Of a DNA stretch of 64,000 nucleotides, positions 8,314 through 16,906 are shown piece after piece (the first letter of the stretch is position 1; every line of letters begins with the position of its first letter). The DNA comes from Candidatus Bathyarchaeia archaeon. GTDB taxonomy: Archaea > Thermoproteota > Bathyarchaeia > Bathyarchaeales > Bathyarchaeaceae. Below the pieces are notes generated by a model. That model was not told the DNA's origin. It ran no database searches and was given only the letters and a program-made list of their open reading frames with translations. The translations under genes and the position numbers were made by a program. The stretch is taken from the NCBI GenBank assembly GCA_035283685.1, contig DATETJ010000002.1, positions 124,001 to 188,000 of the forward strand. The letters are read 5' to 3'.

Positions 8314-9243
8314 CTATGAGAGAGCGCTAATAATCTTTTCAGCCAGCAAAAGCGATGCTGCTTTCTGTGCTTCTTCAGTTTGGGCGCCAATGTGAGGGGT
8401 GCACACCACATTTGGCAACTGCATCAGGGTCCAATCAGTTGGCGGCTCAATCTCGTAAACGTCCAAAGCAACGCCGCCCAATTTGACTGATTTCAGGACA
8501 TTGCATAGGGCTTTCTCGTCGATTATGGCGCCTCGAGATGTGTTAACCAAGTATGCCCCTCTTTTCATCAGAGACAACTCTCTCTTTCCTATCATGCGGT
8601 GCGTCTGCAGTGTGTACGGAACGTGGATTGTTACCACATCACTGCGAGAGAGCAATTCATGCAAAGACACGAACTCCGCTTCCAACTCCTTCATTACAAC
8701 TGAATCCGGGACAGTGCGTTTATGAACCAGAATATGCATGCCAAATGCTTTCGCCAGTCTCGCCACGCGCTCGCCGATGTTGCCCAGACCTATTGTGCCC
8801 AAGGTTTTACCTTGGAGCTCCCAACCGGTTAATTCGCCCTTCATCCACCTCTCATCCTTCATGGCACAGTCAGCCTGGGCAATGTTTCGCGCCAGCGAGA
8901 GAATTAAGCCAAGGGTGAGTTCTGCAGCGGCTTCGGCTGGCGCTTCAGGTGTGTTCAAAACTGTCAGTCTCCGCTTTTGTGCCGCCTCGACATCAATGTT
9001 GTCCAAGCCGACACCTGCTCGACCGATTGCCTTCAACCGAGTGCCTGACTCAATGATTTCCTTCGTTACTCTTGTTCTGCCGCGTACAATCAAGGCATCA
9101 TAGTTGTTTACGGTTCTTTTCAGTTCCTGAGGCGAAATGCTAGGTCTGACATCAACTGTGAACCCGGCTTGCCGAAGTTTGTGTATTCCCACATCGCTTA
9201 TGGTGTCGCAAACCAGAATCGTACAACTAGGTTTCATAGGCAT
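8314..9243 (-). CDS. serA: D-3-phosphoglycerate dehydrogenase family protein (no ACT domain)
   Basis: This 309-residue D-isomer-specific 2-hydroxyacid dehydrogenase has the substrate-binding fold (CDTISDVGIHKLRQAG, NYDALIVRGRTRVT), the NAD-binding GTIGLGNIGERVA, and the catalytic Arg (NTSRGAIIDE), Glu (DVYEIEPP) and His (TPHIGAQT). GRAGVGLDNIDV is typical of SerA. It would oxidise 3-phosphoglycerate to 3-phosphohydroxypyruvate, the first step of serine synthesis. The length fits the short form without regulatory ACT/ASB domains. It lies 20 bases upstream of the E1 alpha gene on the same strand and may share its transcript. A paralogue acting on another 2-hydroxyacid cannot be excluded. Confidence 0.85.
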   Translation of the reverse strand: MPMKPSCTILVCDTISDVGIHKLRQAGFTVDVRPSISPQELKRTVNNYDALIVRGRTRVTKEIIESGTRLKAIGRAGVGLDNIDVEAAQKRRLTVLNTPEAPAEAAAELTLGLILSLARNIAQADCAMKDERWMKGELTGWELQGKTLGTIGLGNIGERVARLAKAFGMHILVHKRTVPDSVVMKELEAEFVSLHELLSRSDVVTIHVPYTLQTHRMIGKRELSLMKRGAYLVNTSRGAIIDEKALCNVLKSVKLGGVALDVYEIEPPTDWTLMQLPNVVCTPHIGAQTEEAQKAASLLLAEKIISALS

Positions 9244-9349
9244 CCGGCTCTTGGCTTATTGACGACTTCCGCTTTGACTTATTCCTTTTGATTGACCTAA
9301 GGCGTTTATCCTGAAATTACATTAATGATAGTCGGGTGGAAGCGGGCAT

Positions 9350-10084
9350 TTGGATGCTAAGCTTGAGGATACGTTAAGAAACCTTAGAGCAAACAACTTC
9401 GAAGCAGAATTCGTAGAGAACAGACGCGCCGCCAAAGAAATCGTCTCAAGCATCGTTTCAAATGCGATGGTTGTTGGCATCGCTGACTCAGCCACCATTC
9501 GCCAGATCAAGATTGTCGAAGCGTTGGAGAAGCGCGGAATCAAGCTTCTGAACCCCTTTACAAGAGGGTTGACAACTGATCCTTCTAAGACCATAATACG
9601 CGACCAAATCTCAAGGGAGATTTTTTCATGTGATGTGCTACTGGCTGGAACAAACGCGGTTACGAATGATGGAAAACTCGTCAACGTAGATGCAGTAGGA
9701 AATAGGGTCGCATCCATGATTTTCGGACCACGAAAAGTCTTGGTCATGGTGGGAAAGAACAAGATTGTGAGGAATGTTGATGAGGCACTCGACCGAATAA
9801 AGAATGTTATTGCGCCATTTCACGCCAGGACTAGGCAATTCGCAGTTCCCTGCGCACAGACTGGCAGATGCATTGACTGTAACGTGCCCAAGAGGATTTG
9901 CAGCGTGACAACAGTAATTGAGAAGAAGCCTTGGCGAACCGAAATGACTGTTATACTTGTTGGCGAAGATTTAGGGCTAGGCTGGGACGAAACGTGGCCA
10001 AAGCACCGAATTGAAATAATCAAAAAGGCTTATGAGAAAGAGACATGGGTCTTCGCAAGCGCCAAAACCCCTTTAGAGGTTTGA
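9350..10084 (+). CDS. LUD-domain (LutC-like) protein
   Basis: The 244-residue protein matches the LUD (DUF162) domain. It shows LRANNFEAEFVENRRAAKEIV, VGIADSATIRQ, LLAGTNAVTNDGKLVNVDAVGNRV and the late FGPRKVLVMVGKNKIV. A cysteine-rich patch (CAQTGRCIDCNVPKRIC) near residues 164-180 is common in stand-alone LUD proteins of anaerobes. Family members act in lactate utilisation in bacteria, but the role of archaeal stand-alone forms is not established. The start is a TTG at 9350, with GGTGGA about 10 bases upstream; no in-frame ATG gives the family N terminus. It is divergent from serA. Confidence 0.85.
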   Translation: MDAKLEDTLRNLRANNFEAEFVENRRAAKEIVSSIVSNAMVVGIADSATIRQIKIVEALEKRGIKLLNPFTRGLTTDPSKTIIRDQISREIFSCDVLLAGTNAVTNDGKLVNVDAVGNRVASMIFGPRKVLVMVGKNKIVRNVDEALDRIKNVIAPFHARTRQFAVPCAQTGRCIDCNVPKRICSVTTVIEKKPWRTEMTVILVGEDLGLGWDETWPKHRIEIIKKAYEKETWVFASAKTPLEV

Positions 10085-10142
10085 AAGCAATAAATTGAAC
10101 TACGATTCAACTCATAATATTGTCTGGGGGCGTTAGAAGACC

Positions 10143-11348
10143 ATGATGGTTGGCATAGTTGGCAAGCCTAATACTGGTAAGTCAACTTTTTTCAGTGCTG
10201 CCACGTTAGCGCCTGCTGAGATTGCGAATTACCCTTTCACTACCATCAAGCCAAATCGAGGAGTGGGCTACATTCGTACGCCCTGTGTTCACGAAGAACT
10301 CAACGTTCAAGATAACCCGCAGAACTCACTGTGCATAAACGGAGTAAGGCTCATACCAGTAGAGTTGATCGACTGCGCGGGACTGGTGCCTGGCGCTTGG
10401 CAGGGACGAGGATTGGGCAACCAGTTCTTGGATGAGATCAGAAAAGCAGACGCGCTCATACATGTAGTTGACGCTGCGGGTGCAACTGACAGTGAAGGCA
10501 AATTGGTGAAACCCGGGAGCCACGATCCGCTTGAGGACGTTCGGTTTTTGGGAGTTGAGATCACTATGTGGCTATCCCAGATAATCAAGCGGGAATGGCC
10601 TAAAATGACTCGAGCAGTTGAGTCAGGTGCAACTGATCTCTATGCTCAATTAGAAGAGCGATTGAGCGGCTTAGCCATAAAGAGAACTCACATCTTCGAG
10701 GCTATAAGGAAATCTGGACTGAACGCTGAAAAACCAACAGCTTGGAGCGAAGAAGACCTGTTGAAGTTCTTGGACGCCCTAAGAAGAATCGCTAAACCCA
10801 TGCTGATTGCCGGCAACAAAATCGATTTGGAACCAGCTGAACAGAACGTGGAGCGCCTCAGAACATCTGAATATCCAATTGTACCGTGCTCTGCGGAAGC
10901 TGAGTTAGCTCTTAGGCGAGCGGCTGAAAAAGGAATCGTAGACTACAGACCTGGAGACAGCAACTTTGACACATCCAAGCCTGAGGGGTTAACAGAAGCA
11001 CAAAAGAAGGCGTTGAAGATCATAAGGGAGAAGATTCTGTTCAAGTTTGGCTCAACAGGCGTGCAAGAAGCCATCAACATGGCTTATTTCAAGCTCTTAA
11101 ACATGATAGTCGTGTATCCCGTAGAGGATGTTGAGAAACTCACAGATCATAAAGGCAACGTGCTGCCAGATGCTTACGTTGTCCCATATGGCACAAAAGC
11201 TCGTCAACTCGCATATCTCATCCACACGGAGATAGGCGAAGGCTTCATCTACGCCGTCGACGCGCGCGAGAAAACGAGAATCGGAGAGGACCACATACTA
11301 AAAGACAGAGACGTAATCTCAATTGTAAGCGCCAAGAAACGAGCTTGA
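10143..11348 (+). CDS. ychF: Redox-regulated ATPase/GTPase of the YchF/OLA1 (Obg-HflX) family
   Basis: The 401-residue P-loop protein has G1 GKPNTGKST (about residues 8-16), the switch I/Thr region FTTIKPN, G3 DCAGLVPGA, and G4 NKIDLE, followed by a C-terminal TGS-like domain (VVYPVED ... VVPYGTKARQLAYLIH). The long insertion and C terminus fit the archaeal YchF-related subfamily of about 400 residues. These proteins bind ribosomes and may hydrolyse ATP rather than GTP (family knowledge). The ATG at 10143 is immediately followed by a second Met codon. The gene runs convergently into uppS, with an eight-base gap. Confidence 0.93.
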   Translation: MMVGIVGKPNTGKSTFFSAATLAPAEIANYPFTTIKPNRGVGYIRTPCVHEELNVQDNPQNSLCINGVRLIPVELIDCAGLVPGAWQGRGLGNQFLDEIRKADALIHVVDAAGATDSEGKLVKPGSHDPLEDVRFLGVEITMWLSQIIKREWPKMTRAVESGATDLYAQLEERLSGLAIKRTHIFEAIRKSGLNAEKPTAWSEEDLLKFLDALRRIAKPMLIAGNKIDLEPAEQNVERLRTSEYPIVPCSAEAELALRRAAEKGIVDYRPGDSNFDTSKPEGLTEAQKKALKIIREKILFKFGSTGVQEAINMAYFKLLNMIVVYPVEDVEKLTDHKGNVLPDAYVVPYGTKARQLAYLIHTEIGEGFIYAVDAREKTRIGEDHILKDRDVISIVSAKKRA

Positions 11349-11356
11349 CCGTCTCG

Positions 11357-12142
11357 TTATTGTCCAAAACGCCGCTTTCGCTTTTGATAAGTTCGCACGG
11401 CTCGCAGCAAGTCAATTCGTCTGAAGTCAGGCCAATAAACGTCTAGAAAGAACAATTCGCTGTAAGCCGACTGCCAAAGCAGAAAGCCGCTTAGGCGCTC
11501 TTCACCAGATGTTCTGACTATCAAGTCAGGGTCCTGCTTGGGCAAGTAGGCAGTGTAAAGATGCTCTGCAAAGACCTGCTCATCAATACCGTCGGGTTTC
11601 AACTCACCTTTCTCGATTTTCTGGGCTATCTTTCGGGTGGCGTCGACGATTTCAGCTCTGCCCCCGTAGGCGAAGGCAATGTTGAGAAAATGATGGTCAT
11701 AGTCTCTTGTCGCATCCTCAGCCTTAAGAATGAGTTCCTGAATGCCTTTGGGCAGCAGCCCGATCCGTCCGATTACTTTTACTCGAACTTGATTTCTGTG
11801 TATTCTCTCGTCAGCCAAGATTTTCTGAAGTTTCTCACTGGCAATCGACATGATTCGTTCAATTTCTTCAGTTGGACGCTGGAAGTTCTCAGTGGAGAAA
11901 GCATACAGTGTGATGGACTTCACTTCCAAGTCCAAACACCAATCGAGTAGGCTTTCGACCTTTGAAGCGCCGAATTGATGGCCGATCCATGGGTTGCTAA
12001 ACATCTGCTCAGATGCCCAGCGTCGGTTACCGTCCAGAATGATGGCAATATGCTCGGGCTTGTTGCCATTCTTGACCTGACACTGCAGCCACTTCTCGTA
12101 CAGTCTGTAGATGCCTACAGCCGATAGCAAAGTTTTCAGCAT
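11357..12142 (-). CDS. uppS: Cis-prenyltransferase (polyprenyl diphosphate synthase, UppS family)
   Basis: The 261-residue protein begins with an amphipathic segment and then has the signature HIAIILDGNRRWA, whose Asp37 binds Mg-diphosphate. It also shows YAFSTENFQRP, IGLLPKGIQELI, the NIAFAYGGRAEIVDA block and the C-terminal DLIVRTSGEERLSGFLLWQ. It condenses isopentenyl diphosphates in cis to make the long lipid carrier (dolichyl-type in archaea) used for glycosylation. GAGGCGAGG sits upstream of the ATG. It follows the DUF373 gene on the same strand. Confidence 0.95.
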   Translation of the reverse strand: MLKTLLSAVGIYRLYEKWLQCQVKNGNKPEHIAIILDGNRRWASEQMFSNPWIGHQFGASKVESLLDWCLDLEVKSITLYAFSTENFQRPTEEIERIMSIASEKLQKILADERIHRNQVRVKVIGRIGLLPKGIQELILKAEDATRDYDHHFLNIAFAYGGRAEIVDATRKIAQKIEKGELKPDGIDEQVFAEHLYTAYLPKQDPDLIVRTSGEERLSGFLLWQSAYSELFFLDVYWPDFRRIDLLRAVRTYQKRKRRFGQ

Positions 12143-12329
12143 TGTTTACTCTCAAACCTCGCCTCTTGAAGCCTTGGTCGCATTGACACTGATGTTTCTC
12201 TGGCAAATGAGACTCCGCGTCTCTTAAGAGTTGCTCCAGAGACAGGACAGTTCGCTTACGATTTCTGCAGTCTAGATTTTGGGTTTCTGTTCCGTCGATT
12301 ACGACTATGCTAGCTTTCTTCAACCTCAC
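12027..12329 (-). CDS. Uncertain small ORF between DUF373 gene and uppS
   Basis: A 100-residue frame starts at a GTG overlapping the last 20 bases of the DUF373 gene, with GGAG seven bases upstream. It fills the whole 168-base gap and then runs into the 5' end of uppS. The first 65 residues (MRLKKASIVVIDGTETQNL...) are plausible protein; the last 35 overlap the conserved N terminus of uppS in another frame. I recognise no family. Either it is a real short coupled gene or an accidental frame. Confidence 0.25.
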   Translation of the reverse strand: MRLKKASIVVIDGTETQNLDCRNRKRTVLSLEQLLRDAESHLPEKHQCQCDQGFKRRGLRVNNAENFAIGCRHLQTVREVAAVSGQEWQQARAYCHHSGR

Positions 12330-13503
12330 CTTCTTTCTCCCGAAAGGAGGCGTGATACTTTCTGTGCAAGACCATTGTAATTAGGAAAGACGCGACGGTT
12401 AGGAATATACCAATCACGATGGCAAAAACCAATCTTTCATACGTCAGTGTTGGCGTTATCAGGATCAGAGATGCTTCATAGAAGATCTGCGACGACCAAC
12501 CAACGACCACTATGATTACGACTGTGCGGAACAGTTGACCGTCGTGCTCAAAGAAACATCGGATAGCTCTGCCTGAGAGCAAGACACAGATACCTATTAC
12601 AGCCAGTATAATTGACTGAGTCAAGAACTCGCCTAATATACGGGGTAACACGCCTAACCAGTCTTGTGGAAATCTTGGCATCGGGTTAAGCGTACCTATA
12701 AAATTCGAGGCTTGGAAGCTGCCTTGATACAGCCCAAGTCCCATGAGCAAGAAACCTGCCATCGCAGCAAAGCCTGCAATCAAGACGGGAAAAGGCGGCG
12801 GAGAGTATTCTCTCACCCAAATGTAGAATTCGTGCGCTGCTTTATCAAGCATAAAGCCTTTGACAACCAATGCGCCTCCAAACACGAGTAAGAAAGCAAT
12901 CCAAGAGTAGCCTATCCAGTTGAGCATGTAGAGGATTCCAAGAATAATCAGTAGGACCCCCGGCAGACCAAGTACGATGCGAGAGTACCGAGGATTCTCG
13001 AAAAGCATCTTCAAATAACGTGAAAAAAGCCAAACTGTTTCCTCAATAGACTCGCTGTGCCTAACCGTAATTCTCCGAACCGAGGAAACCGGCACTCGCG
13101 ATTGGACCAATGGCAGAATTGCTTCGTCTGCAAAACCGTCTGTAACGAGGATGACTTCGCTGGCTTGGAAGGTGTTCAATACTTGAGTCAATTCCCCAAC
13201 AAGCGTTTTGTCTGCGCCAACATCACCCAGCTCAGAGCCGGCAATGGTTGCGATTTGACATTCATCCTTTGGCTCTTTTTCGGAGCTTCCCTCGCTGAAG
13301 CGGTCGAAGATGCGTACTGCCTCAAAAATGGCATTTGCATCTGGCTCCTCAGGATCTTTAAGGGCTAGGCTAACGGCGGCGTTAATGTTTTCATCTCTTC
13401 CTATTAAGGGTGTCTTTATGCCAGCCTTAGAGCCTAAATCGTCGTCTCTGTCCACGCATAGAACGAGTGTGCGTTCCGGCGCTGAGACGTCTTTCTTTGC
13501 CAA
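12310..13503 (-). CDS. DUF373 family membrane protein
   Basis: The 397-residue protein has the archaeal DUF373 layout: a soluble N-terminal domain beginning TLVLCVDRDDDLGSKAGI, with ANAIFEAVRIFD, the SEVILVTDGFADEAILPLV segment and RRITVRHSESIEETVW, then about six or seven transmembrane helices from residue ~180 onward. The function is unknown in the family. It is commonly found near cis-prenyltransferase genes in archaea, as here, hinting at a link to lipid carriers or the envelope (inference). Confidence 0.85.
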   Translation of the reverse strand: MAKKDVSAPERTLVLCVDRDDDLGSKAGIKTPLIGRDENINAAVSLALKDPEEPDANAIFEAVRIFDRFSEGSSEKEPKDECQIATIAGSELGDVGADKTLVGELTQVLNTFQASEVILVTDGFADEAILPLVQSRVPVSSVRRITVRHSESIEETVWLFSRYLKMLFENPRYSRIVLGLPGVLLIILGILYMLNWIGYSWIAFLLVFGGALVVKGFMLDKAAHEFYIWVREYSPPPFPVLIAGFAAMAGFLLMGLGLYQGSFQASNFIGTLNPMPRFPQDWLGVLPRILGEFLTQSIILAVIGICVLLSGRAIRCFFEHDGQLFRTVVIIVVVGWSSQIFYEASLILITPTLTYERLVFAIVIGIFLTVASFLITMVLHRKYHASFREKEGEVEES

Positions 13504-13566
13504 GGCAGGTCTGCCAATGCTCTGCTACATGTCCACTGGCACTTTAATGTTGTGAATTTGTGTTCT

Positions 13567-14487
13567 TTAATGTTCCGTTGACTCTTCCTGTTCGGAAAGC
13601 AGCTTGAACTCGTTCCAAGTAAGTTTTTCGCCGCGTTTCATCTTTTCTTTAGCTTTAGCCGTCGCTTCCGTTCGGAGCGCTTGCTCCTTTTCCACATACC
13701 GCTGTTTCGCTTTCATCTCCAGCTCTTCTTTCAGCGATCTGGCTTGCTGCTGGATTTCAAGGAACTTCTCATGCGCCCTGTCCGCTTTTTGGCGAAGTTC
13801 TGAGTATTTTTGATGTGCTTCGTCTGCGCTCTGCCGAACAGTCCGTATTCTATTTGAGGTTTCGAGCGCCTTCTGGTGAAATTCCTGGCTTTGGTCTGCC
13901 TGTTGAGAAAGCTTTTCGTGTTCAAGTTTGGCTTGAGTTCCAAATGTTTTTGCCTCAGCCTGCAGTTCCAGTAACGAGTTTTTCAGATTGTGTAGTTGCT
14001 TGCTAGCAGCTCGTTGGGTTTCAAGTGTCCTAACCTGTTCCACAAGTTCTTTTTCGTCCTTTATGGAAAGCGATGACGTCTGAATCTTCCATTCGAGGCT
14101 TTGAATCTGCCTGTCAAGTTCGTCAGATCTGGCTGACGGTTTTTGTTCAGTAAGTGACTTCATTTTTTCTTTGAGTTTCGCGGCTTGCCCCTGTCTTTCT
14201 TTTCTCTGGGATTTTGCCTTTTCTCGTGTCGCTTTTAGGATTTGCACTTGCAGGTTTGTCTCGTCGCGTTTTTCTCTGAGGTTTTTGACTTCGTTTTGCA
14301 GTTGTCTGATCTGTTCATGGTACTCATTTCTTTTTTCAGCCCATTTTCTGGCTTCCTGGCTCAGTTGGTCTCTTTCCTGTCTCGCTTTGGCTAGTTGCAG
14401 GTTAAGCTCCTGTATTCTTTGCTCAATTTCGCTTGACAATGAAGTCCATACCTTCCAAGTCTTTATCGACCATCGGTCCTGGCACAT
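13567..14487 (-). CDS. Archaeal coiled-coil protein (COG1340-like)
   Basis: The 306-residue product is almost entirely heptad-like coiled coil rich in E, K, Q and R. It ends with the compact motif RGEKLTWNEFKLLSE, which I recognise from the widespread uncharacterised archaeal coiled-coil family COG1340. The first 16 residues (MCQDRWSIKTWKVWTS) are not coiled coil, so the true start may be slightly downstream. No catalytic motif is visible. A structural or scaffold role is likely, but the function is not established. Confidence 0.75.
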   Translation of the reverse strand: MCQDRWSIKTWKVWTSLSSEIEQRIQELNLQLAKARQERDQLSQEARKWAEKRNEYHEQIRQLQNEVKNLREKRDETNLQVQILKATREKAKSQRKERQGQAAKLKEKMKSLTEQKPSARSDELDRQIQSLEWKIQTSSLSIKDEKELVEQVRTLETQRAASKQLHNLKNSLLELQAEAKTFGTQAKLEHEKLSQQADQSQEFHQKALETSNRIRTVRQSADEAHQKYSELRQKADRAHEKFLEIQQQARSLKEELEMKAKQRYVEKEQALRTEATAKAKEKMKRGEKLTWNEFKLLSEQEESTEH

Positions 14488-14504
14488 GTCGCTTCATTAA
14501 TCAT

Positions 14505-15215
14505 CTAGCTACTGATGGTCTGCTCGATGATGATTCGGGCGTCTACGGTTTTTGCTCCCTTCTCGTAAACCATGATGGGGTTAAGGTCAAGCTCCTTGAT
14601 TTCCATGTGGTCCATAACAAGCTTTGATGTGCTCATCAAGATCCTTATTATGGCGTCAATGTCGGCTGGCGGCTGACCTCTGTAACCTTTGAGAATCGGG
14701 TACCCCTTGACCTCTGTTATCATCTCTTTCGCATCCGCCACAGTTATGGGCGCGATGCGGAAGGTAACGTCCTTCAGGACCTCAACGAAGATTCCGCCTA
14801 ATCCGAACATCAAGGCGGGTCCGAACTGGGGATCTTTCATGGAACCCACGATGACCTCAGTTGAGGAAGGCACCATCTCCTGCACGAGCACGCCAACAAT
14901 TTTGGCGTCAGGTTTGTGTCTTTTCACGTTTAACAATATCTTTTTGTAGGCGTCTTCCACCTCACCAGCATTTTTCAGATCGAGCACGACTCCGCCCACA
15001 TCCCATTTGTGAAGGACGTCAGGGGAGACAATCTTAAGAACGATCGGGTAGCCGATCTGGCCGGCAAATCCCATTGCCTCATCTTGCGTAAGTGCAACTT
15101 TGAAACGTGTGACTGGTATGCCATATTCCATGCATACAATTTTCGCTTCAGGCTCAAGCAAGTAGCTTCTACCTTCCTTTCTTGCTTGGGCGAACATGTC
15201 AACAGATTTCATCAT
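14505..15215 (-). CDS. acdB: ADP-forming acetyl-CoA synthetase, beta subunit (ATP-grasp)
   Basis: The 236-residue protein matches the stand-alone ATP-grasp beta subunit. It has EPEAKIVCMEYGIPV, the lysine-rich VLKIVSPDVLHKWDVGGV with the swinging-loop His near residue 69, VQEMVPSSTEVIVG, GPALMFGLGGIFVEVLKD and LDLNPIMVY. It phosphorylates ADP with the acyl-CoA-derived phosphate, giving ATP and acetate or other acids. The alpha subunit that forms succinyl-CoA-synthetase-like heterodimers is not encoded in this window. A 4Fe-4S protein gene lies upstream on the same strand. Confidence 0.9.
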   Translation of the reverse strand: MMKSVDMFAQARKEGRSYLLEPEAKIVCMEYGIPVTRFKVALTQDEAMGFAGQIGYPIVLKIVSPDVLHKWDVGGVVLDLKNAGEVEDAYKKILLNVKRHKPDAKIVGVLVQEMVPSSTEVIVGSMKDPQFGPALMFGLGGIFVEVLKDVTFRIAPITVADAKEMITEVKGYPILKGYRGQPPADIDAIIRILMSTSKLVMDHMEIKELDLNPIMVYEKGAKTVDARIIIEQTISS

Positions 15216-15305
15216 ACTGAAATCATCGACCTTGAAGCTACATCCGGAGTGGAATACTCTGCATGACTGTATCTTAAAGTCTGTGGTAAAGCATGGACTA
15301 CTGGG

Positions 15306-15953
15306 TCAATTGCCTCTTCTGACCAGTTCTATTGATTTTGTTTGGCAAGTGCTGACACATAAACCGCAGCCGAAGCATTTGTCAGAGTTGAAAACTAGTT
15401 TGCTTCCCGAGTCGAGTTGCCTCGCTTTGAATTGACAGCGTTGAACACACGTTCCACAGCTATTGCACGTATCGTAGTTTTGTTGGGCTATCAGCTCTGA
15501 TGCTACAACAGCATTTGGCATGCCAAACCTGATCAAGGCGCTTAATGAATGACAGCAACATGAACAACAGCTACAAATGACTTCAGGTTTTTCTGTGCCT
15601 TTAAGCGTGTAGGCCATGTGCACTAAGCCTGAACGATGTGAACGTTGAAGAACCACAAGTGCTTGAGCTGAAGAGATTCTTCTGGCCCCGCGTTTGATGG
15701 CTTCGCGTGCCTCGTCGTCAAGGCTGATGCACACGTCAAGCGGCGCGTCGCATTTATGCCACTTCGCTCGGCAACCACAATCTTCAACGCTGATAATCTC
15801 GGCGTCTCGGAGGATTTTCTCTATGGTTGATAGATCAAGTATTGTCTGTTGACCGTGAATTGAGATGTTGACTGGTACAGTGACTGCCGTCATTTGTTCA
15901 ACGTAATCCTTTTGCAGTTGCTCGCGCGTCCAGTCATTCTCTTCTTCTTTCAC
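15306..15953 (-). CDS. 4Fe-4S binding protein with extra cysteine clusters
   Basis: The 215-residue protein has several Cys sets. There is an N-terminal EDCGCRAKWHKCDAPLDVC motif (about residues 57-75), a run ICSCCSCCCHSL near 127-138, and two ferredoxin-type clusters at the C terminus (CNSCGTCVQRCQF and CFGCGLCVSTC). The two C-terminal sets should bind [4Fe-4S] clusters; the N-terminal sets may bind another cluster or zinc. This arrangement occurs in anaerobe electron-transfer proteins of unknown partner. It lies directly upstream of the acetyl-CoA synthetase beta gene, with a 90-base gap. Confidence 0.75.
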   Translation of the reverse strand: MKEEENDWTREQLQKDYVEQMTAVTVPVNISIHGQQTILDLSTIEKILRDAEIISVEDCGCRAKWHKCDAPLDVCISLDDEAREAIKRGARRISSAQALVVLQRSHRSGLVHMAYTLKGTEKPEVICSCCSCCCHSLSALIRFGMPNAVVASELIAQQNYDTCNSCGTCVQRCQFKARQLDSGSKLVFNSDKCFGCGLCVSTCQTKSIELVRRGN

Positions 15954-16023
15954 AGGAACGAACTCCGCATAGTTGTGGGAAATTTGTGAGAAGTGAACTT
16001 AGATATTTAAGCTGATATGGCTG

Positions 16024-16382
16024 CTACGATTGCTTGGCCTTTTTAAAGAACAAAATGACTTCAATCAAGGCAAGAACTACACCTAGTATCTGAAAACTGT
16101 GGAATTCTTCTCCTACGGCGACTGCAGTTAACACTGCGGCTGACAAAGGCTCCATTACACAAGGAATTCTTCCCTTCGAGGCTTAACATACTTCAATGCA
16201 CAGCTGTACAGTAATAGGCCGGCAATGAAGAAAGGAGAATTGTTGGAGACATCGCAGGCGCTCTTATGCCGTCACCATAGAACATCAGAGTCCAAGTAGC
16301 AGCCGCGCTAATAGGATGGCTTAGCAAGAACCCCAATCGTTCCTCATAAGGTGACGCTCGCGATTAGAAAATAGCCCTGCAT
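16024..16382 (-). pseudogene. Decayed EamA/DMT-family transporter
   Basis: This fills most of the 550-base gap between 15954 and 16506. Reading the minus strand, MQGYFLIASVTL is followed by TGA where Trp is expected, then GTIGVLAK: the EamA N terminus. The next tract jumps to the late part of the family, then SPFFIAGLLLYSCALKYVKPRR, then after a frameshift near 16175 MEPLSAAVLTAVAVGEE and the end QILGVVLALIEVILFF. So the gene has an in-frame stop, a large internal deletion and at least two frameshifts. A promoter-like TTTATATTC remains at about 16487-16495. Confidence 0.75.
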
Positions 16383-16506
16383 CTCTTTCTCAAATTCCAC
16401 TTGTTTGCGTTGGTTGTTCACTGATGCAACTTCCCAATGTCTACAAGGCGTTTTCTAGGTTGGAATTTGCATTAGCCAAGAGTCAGAATATAAACTGATT
16501 TTGCTG

Positions 16507-16693
16507 TGGTCGGGCGGGCAGGATTTGAACCTGCGACACACCGGTTTCTGCACTGTCCGGCGCCTACACTTGTTGTGTGCTTGATAGGCTGGGTGACCCT
16601 ACTACCAGTTGCGGTAGAGGTCTACAGCGTCTCCGCCGAAAGGCTTAGGGCGCCTATCGACTCGGAAGCTCTACCAAGCTGAGCTACCGCCCG
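16507..16693 (-). tRNA. tRNA-Tyr (GTA) with two apparent introns
   Basis: On the minus strand the 5' arm CGGGCGG (from 16693) pairs perfectly with CCGCCCG (16517-16511), followed by discriminator A and an encoded CCA. C1-G72 with A73 is the archaeal tRNA-Tyr identity. The D arm GCTCAGCTTGGTAGAGC and T arm GCAGG-TTCAAAT-CCTGC are intact. A standard anticodon arm forms only if two inserts are removed: about 34 nt (16662-16629) after position 30, and about 76 nt (16621-16546) after position 37. This leaves loop CTGTAGA. One T-T mismatch remains at 27-43. Intron borders are inferred from the cloverleaf, not proven. Confidence 0.8.
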
Positions 16694-16797
16694 TGCCAAC
16701 CAAAGCTATCAGTCAAAAACTGTTGATTTATGCGTTTCGTTTGTTGTGAGAGGTGAAAACGCTTAAATGAGAACGTTAAATCGAAGATAGTAGACAC

Positions 16798-16872
16798 GGG
16801 CCCGTAGCTCAGCACGGCTAGAGCGCCAGGCTCATAACCTGTTGGTCAAGGGTTCAAATCCCTTCGGGCCCA
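16798..16872 (+). tRNA. tRNA with CAT anticodon (elongator Met or Ile2)
   Basis: A 75-nt cloverleaf: acceptor GGGCCCG/CGGGCCC with discriminator A, D arm GCTCAGCACGGCTAGAGC, anticodon loop CTCATAA, T arm AAGGG-TTCAAAT-CCCTT. CCA is not encoded. It does not show the initiator pattern (three G-C pairs at the base of the anticodon stem), so it is elongator tRNA-Met or the tRNA-Ile read after agmatidine modification; sequence alone does not settle this. A TATA-like GCTTAAATG lies at 16761-16769. Confidence 0.92.
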
Positions 16873-16906
16873 TTATTCGGAACGAATAGAACGCCTTTTT
16901 GCTCAG

